Below are positions 36,534 through 48,250 of a stretch of DNA of 64,000 bases, piece by piece. Position 1 is the stretch's first letter. Each line of letters opens with the position of its first letter. Under the pieces are notes generated by a model that was not told where the DNA came from, ran no database searches, and worked only from the letters and a program-made list of their open reading frames with translations. The stretch is from Albula goreensis (taxonomy: Eukaryota > Chordata > Actinopteri > Albuliformes > Albulidae), in NCBI GenBank assembly GCA_022829145.1, contig CM040752.1, forward strand, positions 27,141,586 to 27,205,585, read 5' to 3'. Position numbers and translations under genes: made by a program.

Positions 36534-39500
36534 GTGAGTTCGGCTGAGAGATGTGTATGTGAGTTTAATACAGTATAGAGAATGGGGCTGGGCTCTCACA
36601 AGCATACAGGAGTAAGAACACAAAAGCCATCATTGCTCTGCCCACCTCTTGGTGGAGGTCTCTTCAGCTTTACACAGCCGAACATGACTTTCTGCTTTGG
36701 TACATAATCAGTTTTCCTTATCTGTATTATAGTTCTGCAGGGGAAGAGCACAGGAAGTAGATAAACAAAACAGTTTTCACAGCGGCACGCAGCAGAATTA
36801 AGTGAGTTCGTTGAATGGGCAAAAGGTGGTGGTTAATAAAACGGGGTACATGCAGTGGTAGAGAATTAGTGCAGCCAGTGAGCCAGAGGAATGTGCCAGT
36901 GCCTGGCATCGCTGAGCTTCCTGTTTCTGCTTTCTTTGAGGAAAAAAGCTTTCAAGGGCCGCGCTTTGCCTCAGTTCCAATGAGAATTTTCTTTATCCAA
37001 GGTTTTCCTACACCCGGTCCATTTGGCCTACCCATGCTTTGTTGGGGGTTTGTGAAAGCAAATGTACTTTTGCAGCAAAAGATTTAGAGCTATTCTCCTG
37101 CCGGCTGCCATGGAAACTAGTGTTTAAAATTAGTATCTTCCGAAGGCTAATTTGTTGTGCAAAGCAAGCAGACTTGGGGCCTCTCCCATTGTAAAAACAA
37201 AAGCAGAATTTCTTATATCCTTTAAAAATAGCATTGGGAGCTCTGTGCCCATTTTGACAACATTGAATATGGTTGAATTGGACCTTAGTGCCTGTATTTG
37301 AGACTGTACTTTTTCCTGTGAATGATTCATTAGTCCCAGATCTGTCAAAAAAAAAGGTTCCAAAATGACCCAATGGCCTCTGACAAAATGAAGGATGATC
37401 CAGATTGTCCTATCTATGATTCATTCGTGTGAAAGCCAGTCATAAAAAGCAAGTGTGCCCTGGACTGACCTAGCAAATCCTTGTAGGACTTGGTCACTAG
37501 CCCACAGAGTGTAGCCAAGACTTCAACTGTATTATAGTTAAATGTTTTTTTTTTTTTTATTGTAAAAACAGTCGAAGCCTTGTTTTGCCTTCCTGCAACC
37601 TTCAGCATGCTTTTAGCATAATGCCAGAATTCTCATTTTGGGGAGGATGTTGCCTCAGTCCTATATGAATTGAAATCAATGTAAAATTGGATGGAGCCCA
37701 CAGATTTTGTCCCTCTCAGGTTCCCATAGGTCTCCAATTCACTCAGTCAGCTTTATCAGCAGGCCCACCAGTTCCACCCTAGACATCAATAAAAGGTAAA
37801 AATGTCTTTGGTGTTTTCCTGCTCTCATATCAAAGGCGATTAAAGACAATCACGGCCCTCTGACCCTCCCCGGGAAATGAAGTGAACGCACTTGATCTGG
37901 CTCAGTGCGCTATCGATCAAACACTAAAATAACACCAGAATGCACGCATGGGCCAACGGGAACAATGGTGCCTAAGTCTGCCCTGCTCCGGGGGGAATTT
38001 GGTATCCCAAACGGTGCTCTGACTCCTCCCTCTTTTCCCAGGGATCTTTTACACGGCGGCCATCGTGGGACCAGCTGCTGGATACCTGCTGGGAGGGTTC
38101 TTCCTCAACATGTTTACAGAGACCCATCTGACGTGAGTCTTTCCGTGCCCCCGTTTCCACCTCTCCCTAGGTGACCCCCAGAGGGGCAGCTGGCTGGCGG
38201 GGTTTTCAGATGGGCTTTGGGGCGCCCTCACTAACCTCAGACTGGAGGCTAAGGGTGATTGACTGTACAGAAGAACAGTACACTAAGCCTTCTATTAACT
38301 GTCACCTGATACCTGTGTGTCCTTCAAAAAAACACCTTCCTTTAGTGCAACAACATTGCTGATTCTCAGTGTCATGTATGAACAATTCAAACTGCAGAGA
38401 TACGAGACCTGTGCCTTTGTCCACTATGGGCTCCAAAAACAAGGAACCTTTGAGCCTTTGAGAGAAACTGAACGTGCAGTAAGAAAGACATCAGTAGCAA
38501 TCTGACATGATGTCAACGTTCAGCATGAGTGCAGCCATTAGCATCTGACAGAATTTTGTTTCTAGCACCTTGTAGTCTTTGCTTCCAGCTTTTCCCACCT
38601 TCCTTTTGGCATCCTTCCTCAATGAAGGTTCACACTGGGACGATTTCAAGTGATTTGCAACACCCTCTTGTGGACTTTTACAGAATTACATATTTTTCAC
38701 TCATTCATTTGTCTGGCTCACAGTGAATGACAGTGATTCAATCCAGTACTACAGTGTATAATGTTATATAAGTACTCCATAAATTAATTTCTTTCCCACT
38801 GCCCCTCAGGACAGAACTCACTCCAGAAAACCCTCTGTGGGTGGGGGCCTGGTGGATCGGCTTTCTGGCAGGGGGTGCAGCAGCGCTGGTCATTGCCCTG
38901 CCCATCCTAGGATACCCTCGCCAGCTGCCAGGTATAGACCCTACCCATTTAACAAGCTTGTATTTAGTTGCATATGATAATGCTGTATGACATTATTGCC
39001 ATTGTATATATTGTATTATGTCCCACATAAATATGTTAGTATCATGTTCCTTCAGGTAGAAGTCCCCCCTGTCCTTACTGTCACATTGAATTTGAAATTG
39101 GGTTGTTTCAGTGCCAGCTGAAAAACTGCTTGTAATGTTGAAGCTGTGCAACACCTCCAGTTGCCCAGTGGCCCATTCTCTCAAGTTATTGTTCCAGTGT
39201 GTGGATGGACACTCAGTATTTGGGCATAGCATGGTTCATAGAGGGTTTTTGGCAGGATTGGCAGGATTCAATTGGCAAGAATCTCCATACTCTCATCATT
39301 CACCAGCTACTCCTGCTGTCTTTTTCCAGCTCTTGAATTTGTAAGCTTAGTAGCTGGTCTGTGTTGGGAAAAGAAGCAGTTATTGGCATTATGTTTCGTA
39401 GTACAATGCGTGCTTGTCTGCAGTCCTTCTGGGATTGTAGTGTTTCATCAGTGAGCATGGCTTGTGAATACGATTGGCTATTCCACATAAGGGGGGAGCA

Positions 39501-42500
39501 TAACAAAAACTTTTTCTCTAAATCCTCCTTATATATCTCTCTTTGTGTCTTATCTTCCCTCACTCCCTTGCATGGTCCTCTTCCTACCAGGATCCCAGCG
39601 GTACATGGCCATGCGGGTGTCTGAGGCCCACCAGCTGAAGGACGGGAGCCAGGTTACAGCGGCAGACCCACAATTCGGAAAGACGGTGAAGGATATGCCC
39701 AGGTACATCTGCTGTGTCATCACTTATGGGCTGCGGCTAGCTGCAGCAATGGACTGCAGGGTATACCATAGCAGGGCCGGGGAGCGCTGTGTCAGTGTTA
39801 CTGATTAGCTGACTCAGGTGCTGGGCTGCACATAAATGCATACTCTATGGCTCTGTAGGAGCAGGGTTCCCTACTATTGGGTCCTTCAGTAAATGGGCAA
39901 GTCCTGTCATACAATGGCCTCCTATAGAGGGCTGCTGGCAGTATGCTGGCACTCAAATGATTCTGTTGTTCGTTGAATTCAGACAATACCTTATAAGTGC
40001 ATTGTGTTTAGTCCTGCCTGTTGTACATTCTGTCTGATGAGTACACCCTGCCCTTAAAAGGCTGTAAAATAGGTTAACTCTAAATTCACAGTGAAGCAAG
40101 CAAACCATCAGATTTCAAGATATGTCAATGCGGCCCCTTTTCTCACCACATCCTACAACAAGTGGTTTTTACATTTAAAAAGAGAACTTGAAAACTGAGC
40201 TCTGGACAATCACAACAGACAAACTGCTCTTCTACCTCTGAGACAGAAGTTTAAAGCTGCTTTTTCTCTGAAACGATTCTGATCACTGGTTGTCACATAT
40301 AGGTCACATTACAACTGAGAATTTTATAAATGGACTCATGTGCAAACACAAGTATTTCATATTCATGTAATTCAGACTTGTACTCATGGCCTGTATCTAT
40401 TTTCATGTGTTTATTAAAGGGATACTCTGAGATGTTGAAATATTCTCAGAGCATACTCTCCATTTCTGCAGTATGGAGATATCTCTGGAACCAATATACC
40501 TGACCCTACTTTGCATTAGCACATGTTAGGACAGTACTGGACTATGACAATATTGAGGGGAATGCAGTTAACATCATCAATGGAGTGTCTGTGAGTTGAA
40601 TCACCGTCTGCTATCCAGCCATCAGAGAGGAATAAGGATAGTAATTAACACTGTGTCACACTATTCAAATGCTTTACACATAAAAACGTATTCAGGTCAC
40701 ACTTACATAATGCACGTTCTATAACCCATTTATAGAGCTTGTTTGATACTAGCATATAAAGTTAGCTGTCTTTCTTTTTGCTACTTTACATCTAATGTGC
40801 TGTCCAGGTCAAGAGTTCATCTCTCTATGTATTCCCATGGTCCTGTATTTTTAATTATAAAGCTGTGGAGAGCAAAATGTATCACTAAGATGATTATAAA
40901 CAAAACAGATGCAAAATCAAACCCTCTCCGTGCAGACTGCAATATACGCCCATATACCTCTATACTGTTATAATTGCTCTGAGATACTCTTGTATCAAGG
41001 GTGATTCTAGAATAAGAGTCAATTTTACATGTAAATTTTAGCACGTATCATTAAATTTACTGAGATGCAAATGAAAATGTGTATAAAAGTTTATTAATAA
41101 TTGCAGCAATATCCTTTTGAATAAGACAGTAGCCTTTGAGGAATGAAATTCTAGGGAATGTTTAATAATTTGAATATTATAGCCATATGATTTGGTACAT
41201 AGCTTTCCTGTATTATCACATATCACTTATGAAGTTAATGTGCAATTGAAATGCAGCTCTGCTGTGGTTATGAAACAGAACGCTCCAATAAAATGTCAGC
41301 TGCACTTTGCATACACCAAGCAAGCCTATGTAACTATTACTAAAAGCACAGAAAACAATTGGTAAAACTAGGCAGGATGTAATGATGAACTCATTTGTTA
41401 CTCATGCTCATGTCACTTGTGATCACATTTGCAAGTACTGCATCCTGTGTACACAGAGCTGCACAATTATCCAACAGGAAGAAGCCTGAAAACGGTAACC
41501 AGAGCAGGAGAGAGGTATCAGAAAATGAGTGATGGAATGTATTTGAATAGATACTGGCTAACCAGTCTCTCTCTTTCTTCCTTCCCCCTTTCCTTGTCTC
41601 TTTCTCCTTCATTCTCCCCCTCATTCTCTCTCTCCCTCTCCCTGCCTCTCTTGCTCCCTCCCTCTCTCTCCTTCTCCCTGTCTCTCTCTCTTCCTCTCCA
41701 GGTCCATGTTGCTCCTGCTCAAGAACCCCACATTTATCTGCTTGTGTTTTGCTGGAGCCACAGAGGCCACGCTCATAGCAGGCATGTCCACCTTCGGTCC
41801 CAAATTCCTGGAGTCTCAGTTCAGTCTCAGTGCCTCTGAGGCTGCCACCTGGTTTGGTAAGTGTCTGTCCAGTGCAACAATGCCCATCCCCTACAGCAGC
41901 ACACAGTACCTTTGATATTGCTGCAGCGTATTTTTACATCTGTTAACTTTCATCAGGTTGAAATATTACATTACAGCATAGGCATTTAGCAGACGCTCTC
42001 ATCCAGAGCCACTTACGACACAAAGTGCATGTCTTTTGGGACAAGGGTGTTAAAGTGCTAGAGGGGGTAAAAGTCTCAAGTGCCAGGAGGGTTAGCATGG
42101 ACTTAACCCTGTGAATGACCTGTTGAAGAAAGAAAACAAACAAAGCAAAACAAGAAAGCTAGAAGCAGAACAAAACAAATAAGCCAGATTTTTTCCTTCC
42201 TAATTGGTCTGCCGGGAATTCCTATCGGACAGTTGTTTTTGCGGTTGTAAACATACTGTTTGCTGTGCAGATGAATGTCTAAATGCCCGAACTGTTCTCG
42301 GCTCACTACTTGGCTCACTACTTCAGGCTACATGGTGGTGCCCGCTGGGGGCGGGGGCACGTTCCTGGGCGGATACATTGTGAAAAAGCTCAACCTGCGT
42401 TGCCGTGGCATCATCCGATTCTGCATGCTGTGCGCCTTGGTCAGTCTGTTTGCCATCTTCATCTTCCTCCTCCACTGTCCCAACGTGCCGATGGCCGGGG

Positions 42501-45500
42501 TGAACGTGCCGTATCCCAGGAGCTCTCTGATGTACCAACAACAATACCAAGACCTCCACAACAGGTACTGCACCAGGCACACCCTGCGTTACGTTAAAGC
42601 ACTGGCATCTGCATATTCCCCTTGAGGTGAATGAAGTGGCTCCTTTTTTCCTTAATGCAGAAAGGTGTATTGTCCAGATTAACCAAAGAAAGGAACAAAC
42701 AGTAATGGCAGAGACTGATAACAGATTTCTGTGACATGTCATTTATGTAGAAGTAACCTATACAAAATGAAAAGGAAAAAATGAAATGAGAAGATGAGAG
42801 ACACAGCATATGTTCCCAATTAAGACAGAGGCCTGGATTCAATCAAAATTAATCCTTGACTTTGACTTGTAAAAACTCAAGTGTGACTTTTTTTCTTCAC
42901 AAAACCAATTTGGCTAGTTCATTGTGGGGACTATTGAACTTGTCAAGCTGTGTTTGTGAGGAAAACAAACAACATGTCCAGTTAAGGTCGAATGTCACAA
43001 ATGAACATTATCCCTAAGAAATGTTTACAATACCACATCCTTAAACATTTATTACACTACGTGGAATAATGTGTTCCAACTCTAAACTGTCTGCAGTGAA
43101 AAATCAATTTGGTCCTGAGACACAGTGGCCGAAATCCAATGAAACAAACTTTGTTTCTTCAAGAGGATGTGCAATTCAAACTCAAAAGTGAGTTTTTAAG
43201 AGCATATGTTATTCTTTTTTTTTATAAAGATCACATTCAAAATGACATTATTATTACTTTATTTTTTCCAGTAGAACAGAAAATACTCAAAGAAAGTTAT
43301 GATTTAAAGTTATTGGTTCCCAGTCAAAATGATTACTGCCATTTATGCTCATGTTAAGACACACAATCAAGTATCTCAGTACCACTAGTTTACATTGTTC
43401 TTATTGGATATGGTACCAAATTGTCATATACAGCAGGACAGAGAGAAGACAGCTGCCTGAGGAAGTCAGCACTTATATCATTGATGCATTTGGTAATGTC
43501 ATCTCAAAAGCCCTCCAGATGTTTAACATTTGAATAAAACAGATAGACACCAAAACAAACTAATGTGTTTCTGGCCCAACCAAGCGCCAGGGACAACAGA
43601 GATAAAAGAAAGCCCGGACAGGGCTGAGAGCAGCCATCGGGCCGTGTGAGCCCCAATGCCAAGCAAAATGTTTAGACACACATGATGTCATTTGGCTGTG
43701 CTTGGCTGTATGCAAGCCTTGAAGAGATTTTACAGAGGAGAGGTCAAGATAAAGCTGTTGCATTTACTCCTCTCTCACATATTAAAACCTATTGTTAAAG
43801 CACGTCAAGCTCAGCTTTTACTGATATTTCCCAAAACATTCAAGGGAAATTCTATACATTTTTTCACAGTAATGAATTAAAAATCACAATACATCCTGTA
43901 ACAAAGACCACAGAGCCATTCTGTGTCCCCTGAGCATCTTTCTGTTACTGTAGTTATTCTCATAAAAATTTTTTTTTATTCCCATCCCATCCCATCTCTC
44001 AAATGTGTCAGGAACCTGAATATCATTTCTCAGTGTATCGGTTCTCCTTCACAATCTGTTTGTTTTGCAAAACCAGGCAGCTTTCACTGAATCACGAAAC
44101 ATCCATCCCAGTTCATATTCCTCTCATTTATTTTTATGCAGGGTCTGGTATGTGCTTGATAAAAGCATAATTAAAATTTCCATGAGCCCTGTAGTTAATC
44201 CTTGTATTCTCAACACACTTCACAGAGGAAGTGCCAGTGCATTTCCTCTGAGTTCTTTAATTTGTGCAATATTGGCAGGATTTAGTCATTTTTCCTGGAT
44301 TTATATGGTTGGAACGGGAAATCATTTTTCAGCCAACAGTGAACGTTCATAGATGCACAAAAGAAAAAAAGAATAACTTAAACGTTTAACTAAAATTAGT
44401 TGTTACCACTAGCAATTTAACAATTTACATTAAATATACTTTAAGTTGACAACAGAGACAAGGAAGACATGGCTCATGTATCTGTGGAAATGCATGGATT
44501 TAATTTTCCACCATTTAGAGTGCACCACATTTTATTGTGTTGTTGTAATAATGCTTTGGCTGCAAGATTAAAATGTAAAACTATTTATTTCCATCCCCGC
44601 AGAATCAGCTTGATAGTGAGCTTCGAGGGAGGGGGGTTCGGAAAATCATTTAGAGAAAGTGCTGGTGAGCATTAGAGGGATAAACTGTGTTTATCAACCC
44701 AGCATAATTCAGAAAAGTCCTAATGAAGGACAAATGGTATTGAATACAAATCAAGACTAATGGACACACTCTCCTTGCTTCCTTACTCAATGTGCAGCTG
44801 AACCTCATGTAAAAAGTACATTTAAAGATGATTGTAACTTAAAACTTAAAAATTAAATAATATTATATTTGTAGCTCTGTTTAGCTTATGCGTATAGCTT
44901 TCCAAACCTTTAATTACGCTACCCTCCTTGGATCAGTATTTAGGTCACTTCAGGACAATACTGCAGGTGCCCTCACATGGCCATTTGTAGAATTACACAT
45001 TTATGCATATGCCACAGGTAAAAAAAACATGTTTGTTTTTCCTCATGGCATACAAAGTGAGGCTGACTGTGATTAATTTCATTTATTCATTAGCTGTATT
45101 TAATGTAACAGGCGCTCTTATAATGACTGTATTGCTTTGCAGTGTGGTATTGTGTGCTGATGGCTGCGCATCTGTCTCTCCGTGTCTCTCAGCTCCCGGC
45201 TGGAGGAAAACCTGACAGTGAACTGTAATGCAGATTGCCACTGCCTGCGTGAGATGTATAACCCAGTGTGCGGGGCCGATGGGATCATGTACTACTCCCC
45301 CTGCCATGCTGGCTGCAGCACTGTCAACCACACACTGAGTGGCACGAGGACTCAGGTAGTTGTCCATCAGTATGCAGCACAAGCAGCTACTAACAGCTAC
45401 TCGTGTCATGTAGTAGTCATGTCAGTGCATTGGATGTGTTCTGCAGTAAAGGTGTTAGTGTGGAGTCCAGGTGGGCCGATTGTTGGTACAGATGTGTTGG

Positions 45501-47425
45501 GCTGTGTTAGTCTGTGTAGGTCTGTGGCCCATAATGAAAAAATCTTCTGAACCAGTGAGATGTATTTAATGCTGTAATATACTGTTTGTAAATATGTAAA
45601 TATCTTAGGTTTTTCAGTCGTAGATGTACATGCGATCAATACCTTGACCCACTTTTTTTTTTTCATCCCTGACCTTTTGCGCAGGTTTACTCTGGCTGCA
45701 GCTGCGTGACTGGCAATGTGACGTGGGGGGAGGAAGGGTTTGCGCAGGCAGGGAAGTGCAGCTCTTCCTGTCACCACATGCCCGCGTTCCTCACTTTCCT
45801 GTTTGTGGTCATCTCCTTCACCTTCCTCTGCAGTATCCCGGCCCTCACCGCCACCCTCAGGTAGGTCAGGGAAACCCACAGTTACACCCTAACGCTGGCC
45901 CTGGAGGCCTGGAGTATCCTCCACTTTCTTTCCCCTTAAAATAAGCAACCCTGCAAAATTCATGTAAATAAACCTACTATGCAGGATAGTCAACACTAGC
46001 TTACTGTGAGCGATGCGTGACCCTGTATCAGTTTAATCCTTTTGGCACAATAGCTGGAGGTAAGCACTATTATGTTAATTGAATCTGGATGAGCTGGTGG
46101 AGGCAGGAAGTTGCCAAGTGGTGCTAACAGAGCATGAGGGTGTGTTTGAGCCTCCGTTGTTTGCTTCTGCAGGTGTGTCCCTGACAGCCAGCGGTCCTTT
46201 GGGCTGGGGATTCAGTGGATTGTAGTGCGAACGCTTGGTACGTACCATTCACTTTGATCATCATGGCATACTGTTTAATCTCAGACACAGTTATTGTATG
46301 GACACAGAGCTCTATATATTCTGAAAGGTTACTGACCAACACGTGATACATGCACCCTCATGGTGAAAGATGGACCAAACAGGCACAATTTAAAAGCTCT
46401 TCAGTGCAACTGGCAACCATTCATGTTTATCAGTGACACTGTACCAAATATCTGGTTTGTCCTTTAGTGAAGTAAAGTAAACAAGACAAGAAACTTAATA
46501 GTTTTTAAAATACTGATTGAAATAAAAAACTATTAATAAGGGATATAATTCAACAGGACAAATACTGGTTAACTGCTTATAACTATTAACATGATAGGGA
46601 ATTATCAGGAAATTATATCTCATAAAATATGTCATAGACATAAATTGCTTGCTGTGCTGTATCTCGCTCTGTGCTGATCACATGACTGCTCCGTGTCGCC
46701 AGGCGGAATCCCAGGTCCGATCGCGTTCGGCTCTGTGATTGACATCTCGTGCATGCTGTGGCAGGAGCAGTGTGGTGACCAGGGCTCCTGCTACCTCTAC
46801 CACAACTCCGCCATGAGCCGCTACAGCCTCATCGCTGGGCTCATATACAAGGTACTGCTAGGGCCCCCTCCTGGCTCCACACAGCATAACAAGGTCCTTA
46901 GACATGTAAAAAGATTTTTACATGTCTTTTTTACATGCACTGCTCAGCCAACTTACAAACTTGGATATACATGGATACTGTACAATTGAACAATCAGAAA
47001 CTCATCTGTCAGGCTTCAGCAGCACCATTATTTTGTTATTTTACAGTATTTTGAAGGTAGTTACGTTATGACAGCCCTTTGCACAGAAACCCACTGAAAT
47101 TTCAAGGCTAATCACAAAGATAAATGAGACCATGTTAAAGTGTTATATCTTCTCTATTTCGCCCCACAGTAAAGAATCAAACACTGAAACTCAGTCATTC
47201 ACAGTAGCCGAGAGTGAGCGTGTTGGAGATCCCTCTGATTGGCATTTCCCTTGGCAGGTTCTGGGTACCGTGTTCTTCTTCCTGGCGTCGGTTCTGTACA
47301 AGCCCCCGCCAGAATCCCCACAGAGCAGCTGTGAGAGCACAGACCACGGAGCGGGGGACACCGGGGACCTCCCTGTGAAGGACGTCCCGCAGGAGATCAT
47401 CCCCACTGCAAATGCCAGGTTCTGA
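35723..47425 (+). CDS. slco4a1: Solute carrier organic anion transporter 4A1 (OATP4A1), 11 coding exons
   Basis: The exons join in frame to 749 residues (human SLCO4A1: about 722), all introns GT-AG. OATP4A1 is a sodium-independent plasma-membrane carrier of organic anions, with thyroid hormones, steroid conjugates and prostaglandins known as substrates in mammals. The order is: cytosolic N-terminus 1-107, TM1 108-128, TM2 147-168, TM3 177-197, TM4 232-256, TM5 272-292, TM6 311-334, TM7 388-408, TM8 431-449, TM9 459-479, a large outer loop 480-597, TM10 598-619, TM11 632-657, TM12 686-707, then a cytosolic tail. The OATP signature is seen as [10 protein letters not shown] at 311-320. The outer loop has the Kazal-like fold's ten cysteines (521, 525, 527, 536, 547, 551, 569, 571, 589, 593). 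N-glycosylation sequons lie at N216, N516, N555 and N575. The sequence is much closer to SLCO4A1 than to SLCO4C1 (for example [19 protein letters not shown] and [15 protein letters not shown]). I see no break. Confidence 0.96.
36534..38041 (+). other. slco4a1: slco4a1 intron 1 (1508 bases)
   Basis: GT-AG. It carries a stretch at about 36930-37340 and another at about 37690-37930 that look like unique, possibly conserved sequence, and a T run near 37545-37558. No repeat element was recognised. Confidence 0.7.
38042..38132 (+). CDS. slco4a1: slco4a1 coding exon 2
   Basis: Residues 271-301 (both end codons split). It encodes TM5 ([18 protein letters not shown]), which aligns closely with human. 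The acceptor is CCCAG and the donor AC|GTGAGT. Confidence 0.94.
38133..38809 (+). other. slco4a1: slco4a1 intron 2 (677 bases)
   Basis: GT-AG, AT-rich. A CTCF-like ACCCTCTTGTGG (near 38662-38673) is the only motif noticed. Confidence 0.7.
38810..38931 (+). CDS. slco4a1: slco4a1 coding exon 3
   Basis: Residues 301-342. It contains the OATP superfamily signature [10 protein letters not shown] at residues 311-320 and TM6, ending GYPRQLPG. The acceptor is CCTCAG and the donor CAG|GTATAG. Confidence 0.95.
38932..39590 (+). other. slco4a1: slco4a1 intron 3 (659 bases)
   Basis: GT-AG. No repeat or other gene recognised. Confidence 0.7.
39591..39702 (+). CDS. slco4a1: slco4a1 coding exon 4
   Basis: Residues 342-379, the large cytosolic loop between TM6 and TM7 ([19 protein letters not shown] to FGKTVKDMP), which follows human SLCO4A1 closely. 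The acceptor is TACCAG and the donor AG|GTACAT. Confidence 0.94.
39703..41701 (+). other. slco4a1: slco4a1 intron 4 (1999 bases) with a long pyrimidine tract
   Basis: GT-AG. The middle is AT-rich with an 8-base inverted pair CTCTGAGA/TCTCAGAG near 40424-40451. The last 130 bases (about 41571-41700) are almost pure C/T and lead straight into the acceptor of exon 5, far longer than a normal polypyrimidine tract. Confidence 0.75.
41571..41700. repeat. Polypyrimidine (CT-rich) tract at the exon 5 acceptor
   Basis: Only a few purines interrupt about 130 bases of CTCTC, CCTTCC and CTCCCT units ending in CTCTCCAG at the splice site. It is a likely length-variable simple repeat that also serves as the polypyrimidine tract. 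Confidence 0.85.
41702..41856 (+). CDS. slco4a1: slco4a1 coding exon 5
   Basis: Residues 379-431. It encodes TM7 and the highly conserved [14 protein letters not shown] and [14 protein letters not shown] segments. The donor is TTTG|GTAAGT. Confidence 0.95.
41857..42326 (+). other. slco4a1: slco4a1 intron 5 (470 bases)
   Basis: GT-AG. It contains a minus-strand SINE tail fragment (41965-42030). Confidence 0.75.
41965..42030 (-). mobile_element. SINE/LINE 3' tail fragment
   Basis: On the minus strand it reads GTAAGTGGCTCTGGATGAGA, then GCGTCTGCTAAATGCC, ending in TGTAATGTAAT. This is the same type of tail as in the SINE copies at 1417 and 21242, but without their tRNA-like head. It is a 5'-truncated insertion or a related family, lying inside intron 5 of slco4a1. 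Confidence 0.7.
42327..42564 (+). CDS. slco4a1: slco4a1 coding exon 6
   Basis: Residues 431-510 (last codon split). It encodes TM8 ([18 protein letters not shown]), TM9 and the start of the large outer loop ([12 protein letters not shown]). The acceptor is CTTCAG and the donor AACAG|GTACTG. Confidence 0.95.
42565..45192 (+). other. slco4a1: slco4a1 intron 6 (2628 bases, the longest within the coding part)
   Basis: GT-AG. AT-rich with no repeat element or extra exon recognised. A (CATCC)-like CCCATCCCATCCCAT patch lies at about 43981-43995. Confidence 0.7.
45193..45355 (+). CDS. slco4a1: slco4a1 coding exon 7
   Basis: Residues 510-564. First half of the Kazal-like outer loop, with cysteines 521, 525, 527, 536, 547 and 551 and the [19 protein letters not shown] stretch. 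Sequons lie at N516 and N555. The exon ends on a codon boundary (CAG|GTAGTT). Confidence 0.95.
45356..45684 (+). other. slco4a1: slco4a1 intron 7 (329 bases)
   Basis: GT-AG. Ends in a T run and TTTTGCGCAG. Nothing else recognised. Confidence 0.75.
45685..45860 (+). CDS. slco4a1: slco4a1 coding exon 8
   Basis: Residues 565-623. Second half of the Kazal-like loop (C569, C571, C589, C593; sequon N575) and TM10, ending SIPALTATL as in human. The donor is CTCAG|GTAGGT. Confidence 0.95.
45861..46172 (+). other. slco4a1: slco4a1 intron 8 (312 bases)
   Basis: GT-AG. No repeat or other feature recognised. Confidence 0.75.
46173..46237 (+). CDS. slco4a1: slco4a1 coding exon 9
   Basis: Residues 623-645, the shortest coding exon (65 bases): [20 protein letters not shown], start of TM11. 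Its size and phase fit exactly between exons 8 and 10. The donor is CTTG|GTACGT. Confidence 0.94.
46238..46702 (+). other. slco4a1: slco4a1 intron 9 (465 bases)
   Basis: GT-AG, AT-rich. No repeat or other feature recognised. Confidence 0.75.
46703..46851 (+). CDS. slco4a1: slco4a1 coding exon 10
   Basis: Residues 645-694: the end of TM11 ([14 protein letters not shown]), a loop with further cysteines and the start of TM12. The acceptor is CGCCAG and the donor AAG|GTACTG, on a codon boundary. Confidence 0.95.
46852..47257 (+). other. slco4a1: slco4a1 intron 10 (406 bases)
   Basis: GT-AG. The reading frame stays open for the last 126 bases of the intron before exon 11, but the protein there has no family match. 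Confidence 0.75.
47258..47425 (+). CDS. slco4a1: slco4a1 coding exon 11 with stop
   Basis: Residues 695-749 and TGA (47423-47425). It encodes the end of TM12 ([17 protein letters not shown]) and a cytosolic tail of about 40 residues that is poorly conserved, as in other OATPs. The acceptor is TTGGCAG. Confidence 0.94.
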   Translation, partial: VLGTVFFFLASVLYKPPPESPQSSCESTDHGAGDTGDLPVKDVPQEIIPTANARF

Positions 47426-48250
47426 TCAATGAACACCCACCTCAGTCCTCCTCCATCTCCGCCCACCTCCGCCTCCGCCTCCACCCGACACCTGTGACTC
47501 ACAGTGCCACCGCTCCCCAACACCACCCACCTCACCCCCACGATCATCTTACCAAGGCTGGCGCTGTGTGCCCCAACCCACACCCCCCTCCATCCCTGCA
47601 CTTCCTGACCATTGGCCGTTGTTCTGAAGGGCTCTCTCTAGGCTTGTGTAGTTAACTGCAAACCCCAGGGTTCAAAGCGGGGGTCAGGGGTCATGATGGG
47701 GCCTCAGCAGCAGCAGGTTGGGAGGTGGATATCTGTGAGGTGACTCTGAGATGCTGCCTGAACTGTGAAAAACAACACTTGGGGAGAATAATATCCATGC
47801 TTTGGTAATTAAAACATACAGTACCATTCAAAAAGATTCCTTTTAAACAAGGAAGAAATGGACTCCATATTTATAGTGGAGGATCAAACCCAAAGATAGC
47901 TGCATTGTGGGTATAAATGTGCCGTATGAACCGCCAAAAAACTCTGGAGTACTGCTTGAAATATTCATACGCCCAAAATACATTCCCATTTCCCACCTTT
48001 CTATTTCTGTTTTTCATAAGCATCGGTGTGCTTATCAAAACATTTTAACAGGTGTGCATTTTTAATGATGCACAAGTACAGTATAACTATTTAATGCCAA
48101 ATGTACAATATCTGCAGGATGAATTTGCCACTGTGCTAGGGCCTACAGAGCACACTGAAGGTTATAGCTTCATTTTTGAAACATATTAAATATTAACAAT
48201 CGTTTTAACCAAACACAAATTTATACTTTTATATTTGTTAAATGCACCAA
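47426..48250 (+). other. slco4a1: slco4a1 3' UTR, minimal extent
   Basis: It starts with a C-rich stretch (47437-47600), then becomes AT-rich as 3' UTRs do. Only variant hexamers are near: ATTAAA at about 47808 and about 48185. The true end is unknown. The first strong AATAAA signals are much further on, at 53541 and 53581. Confidence 0.4.

Noticed and set aside
41429-41839. 136-codon plus-strand frame across the exon 5 acceptor
   Set aside because: It is in a different frame from exon 5 and mostly translates the pyrimidine repeat (Ser/Leu runs).
35723-47425. Assignment to SLCO4C1 or another OATP
   Set aside because: The TM1-TM4 region and the Kazal-like loop agree with SLCO4A1 far better than with SLCO4C1, whose TM1-TM2 sequence is clearly different.
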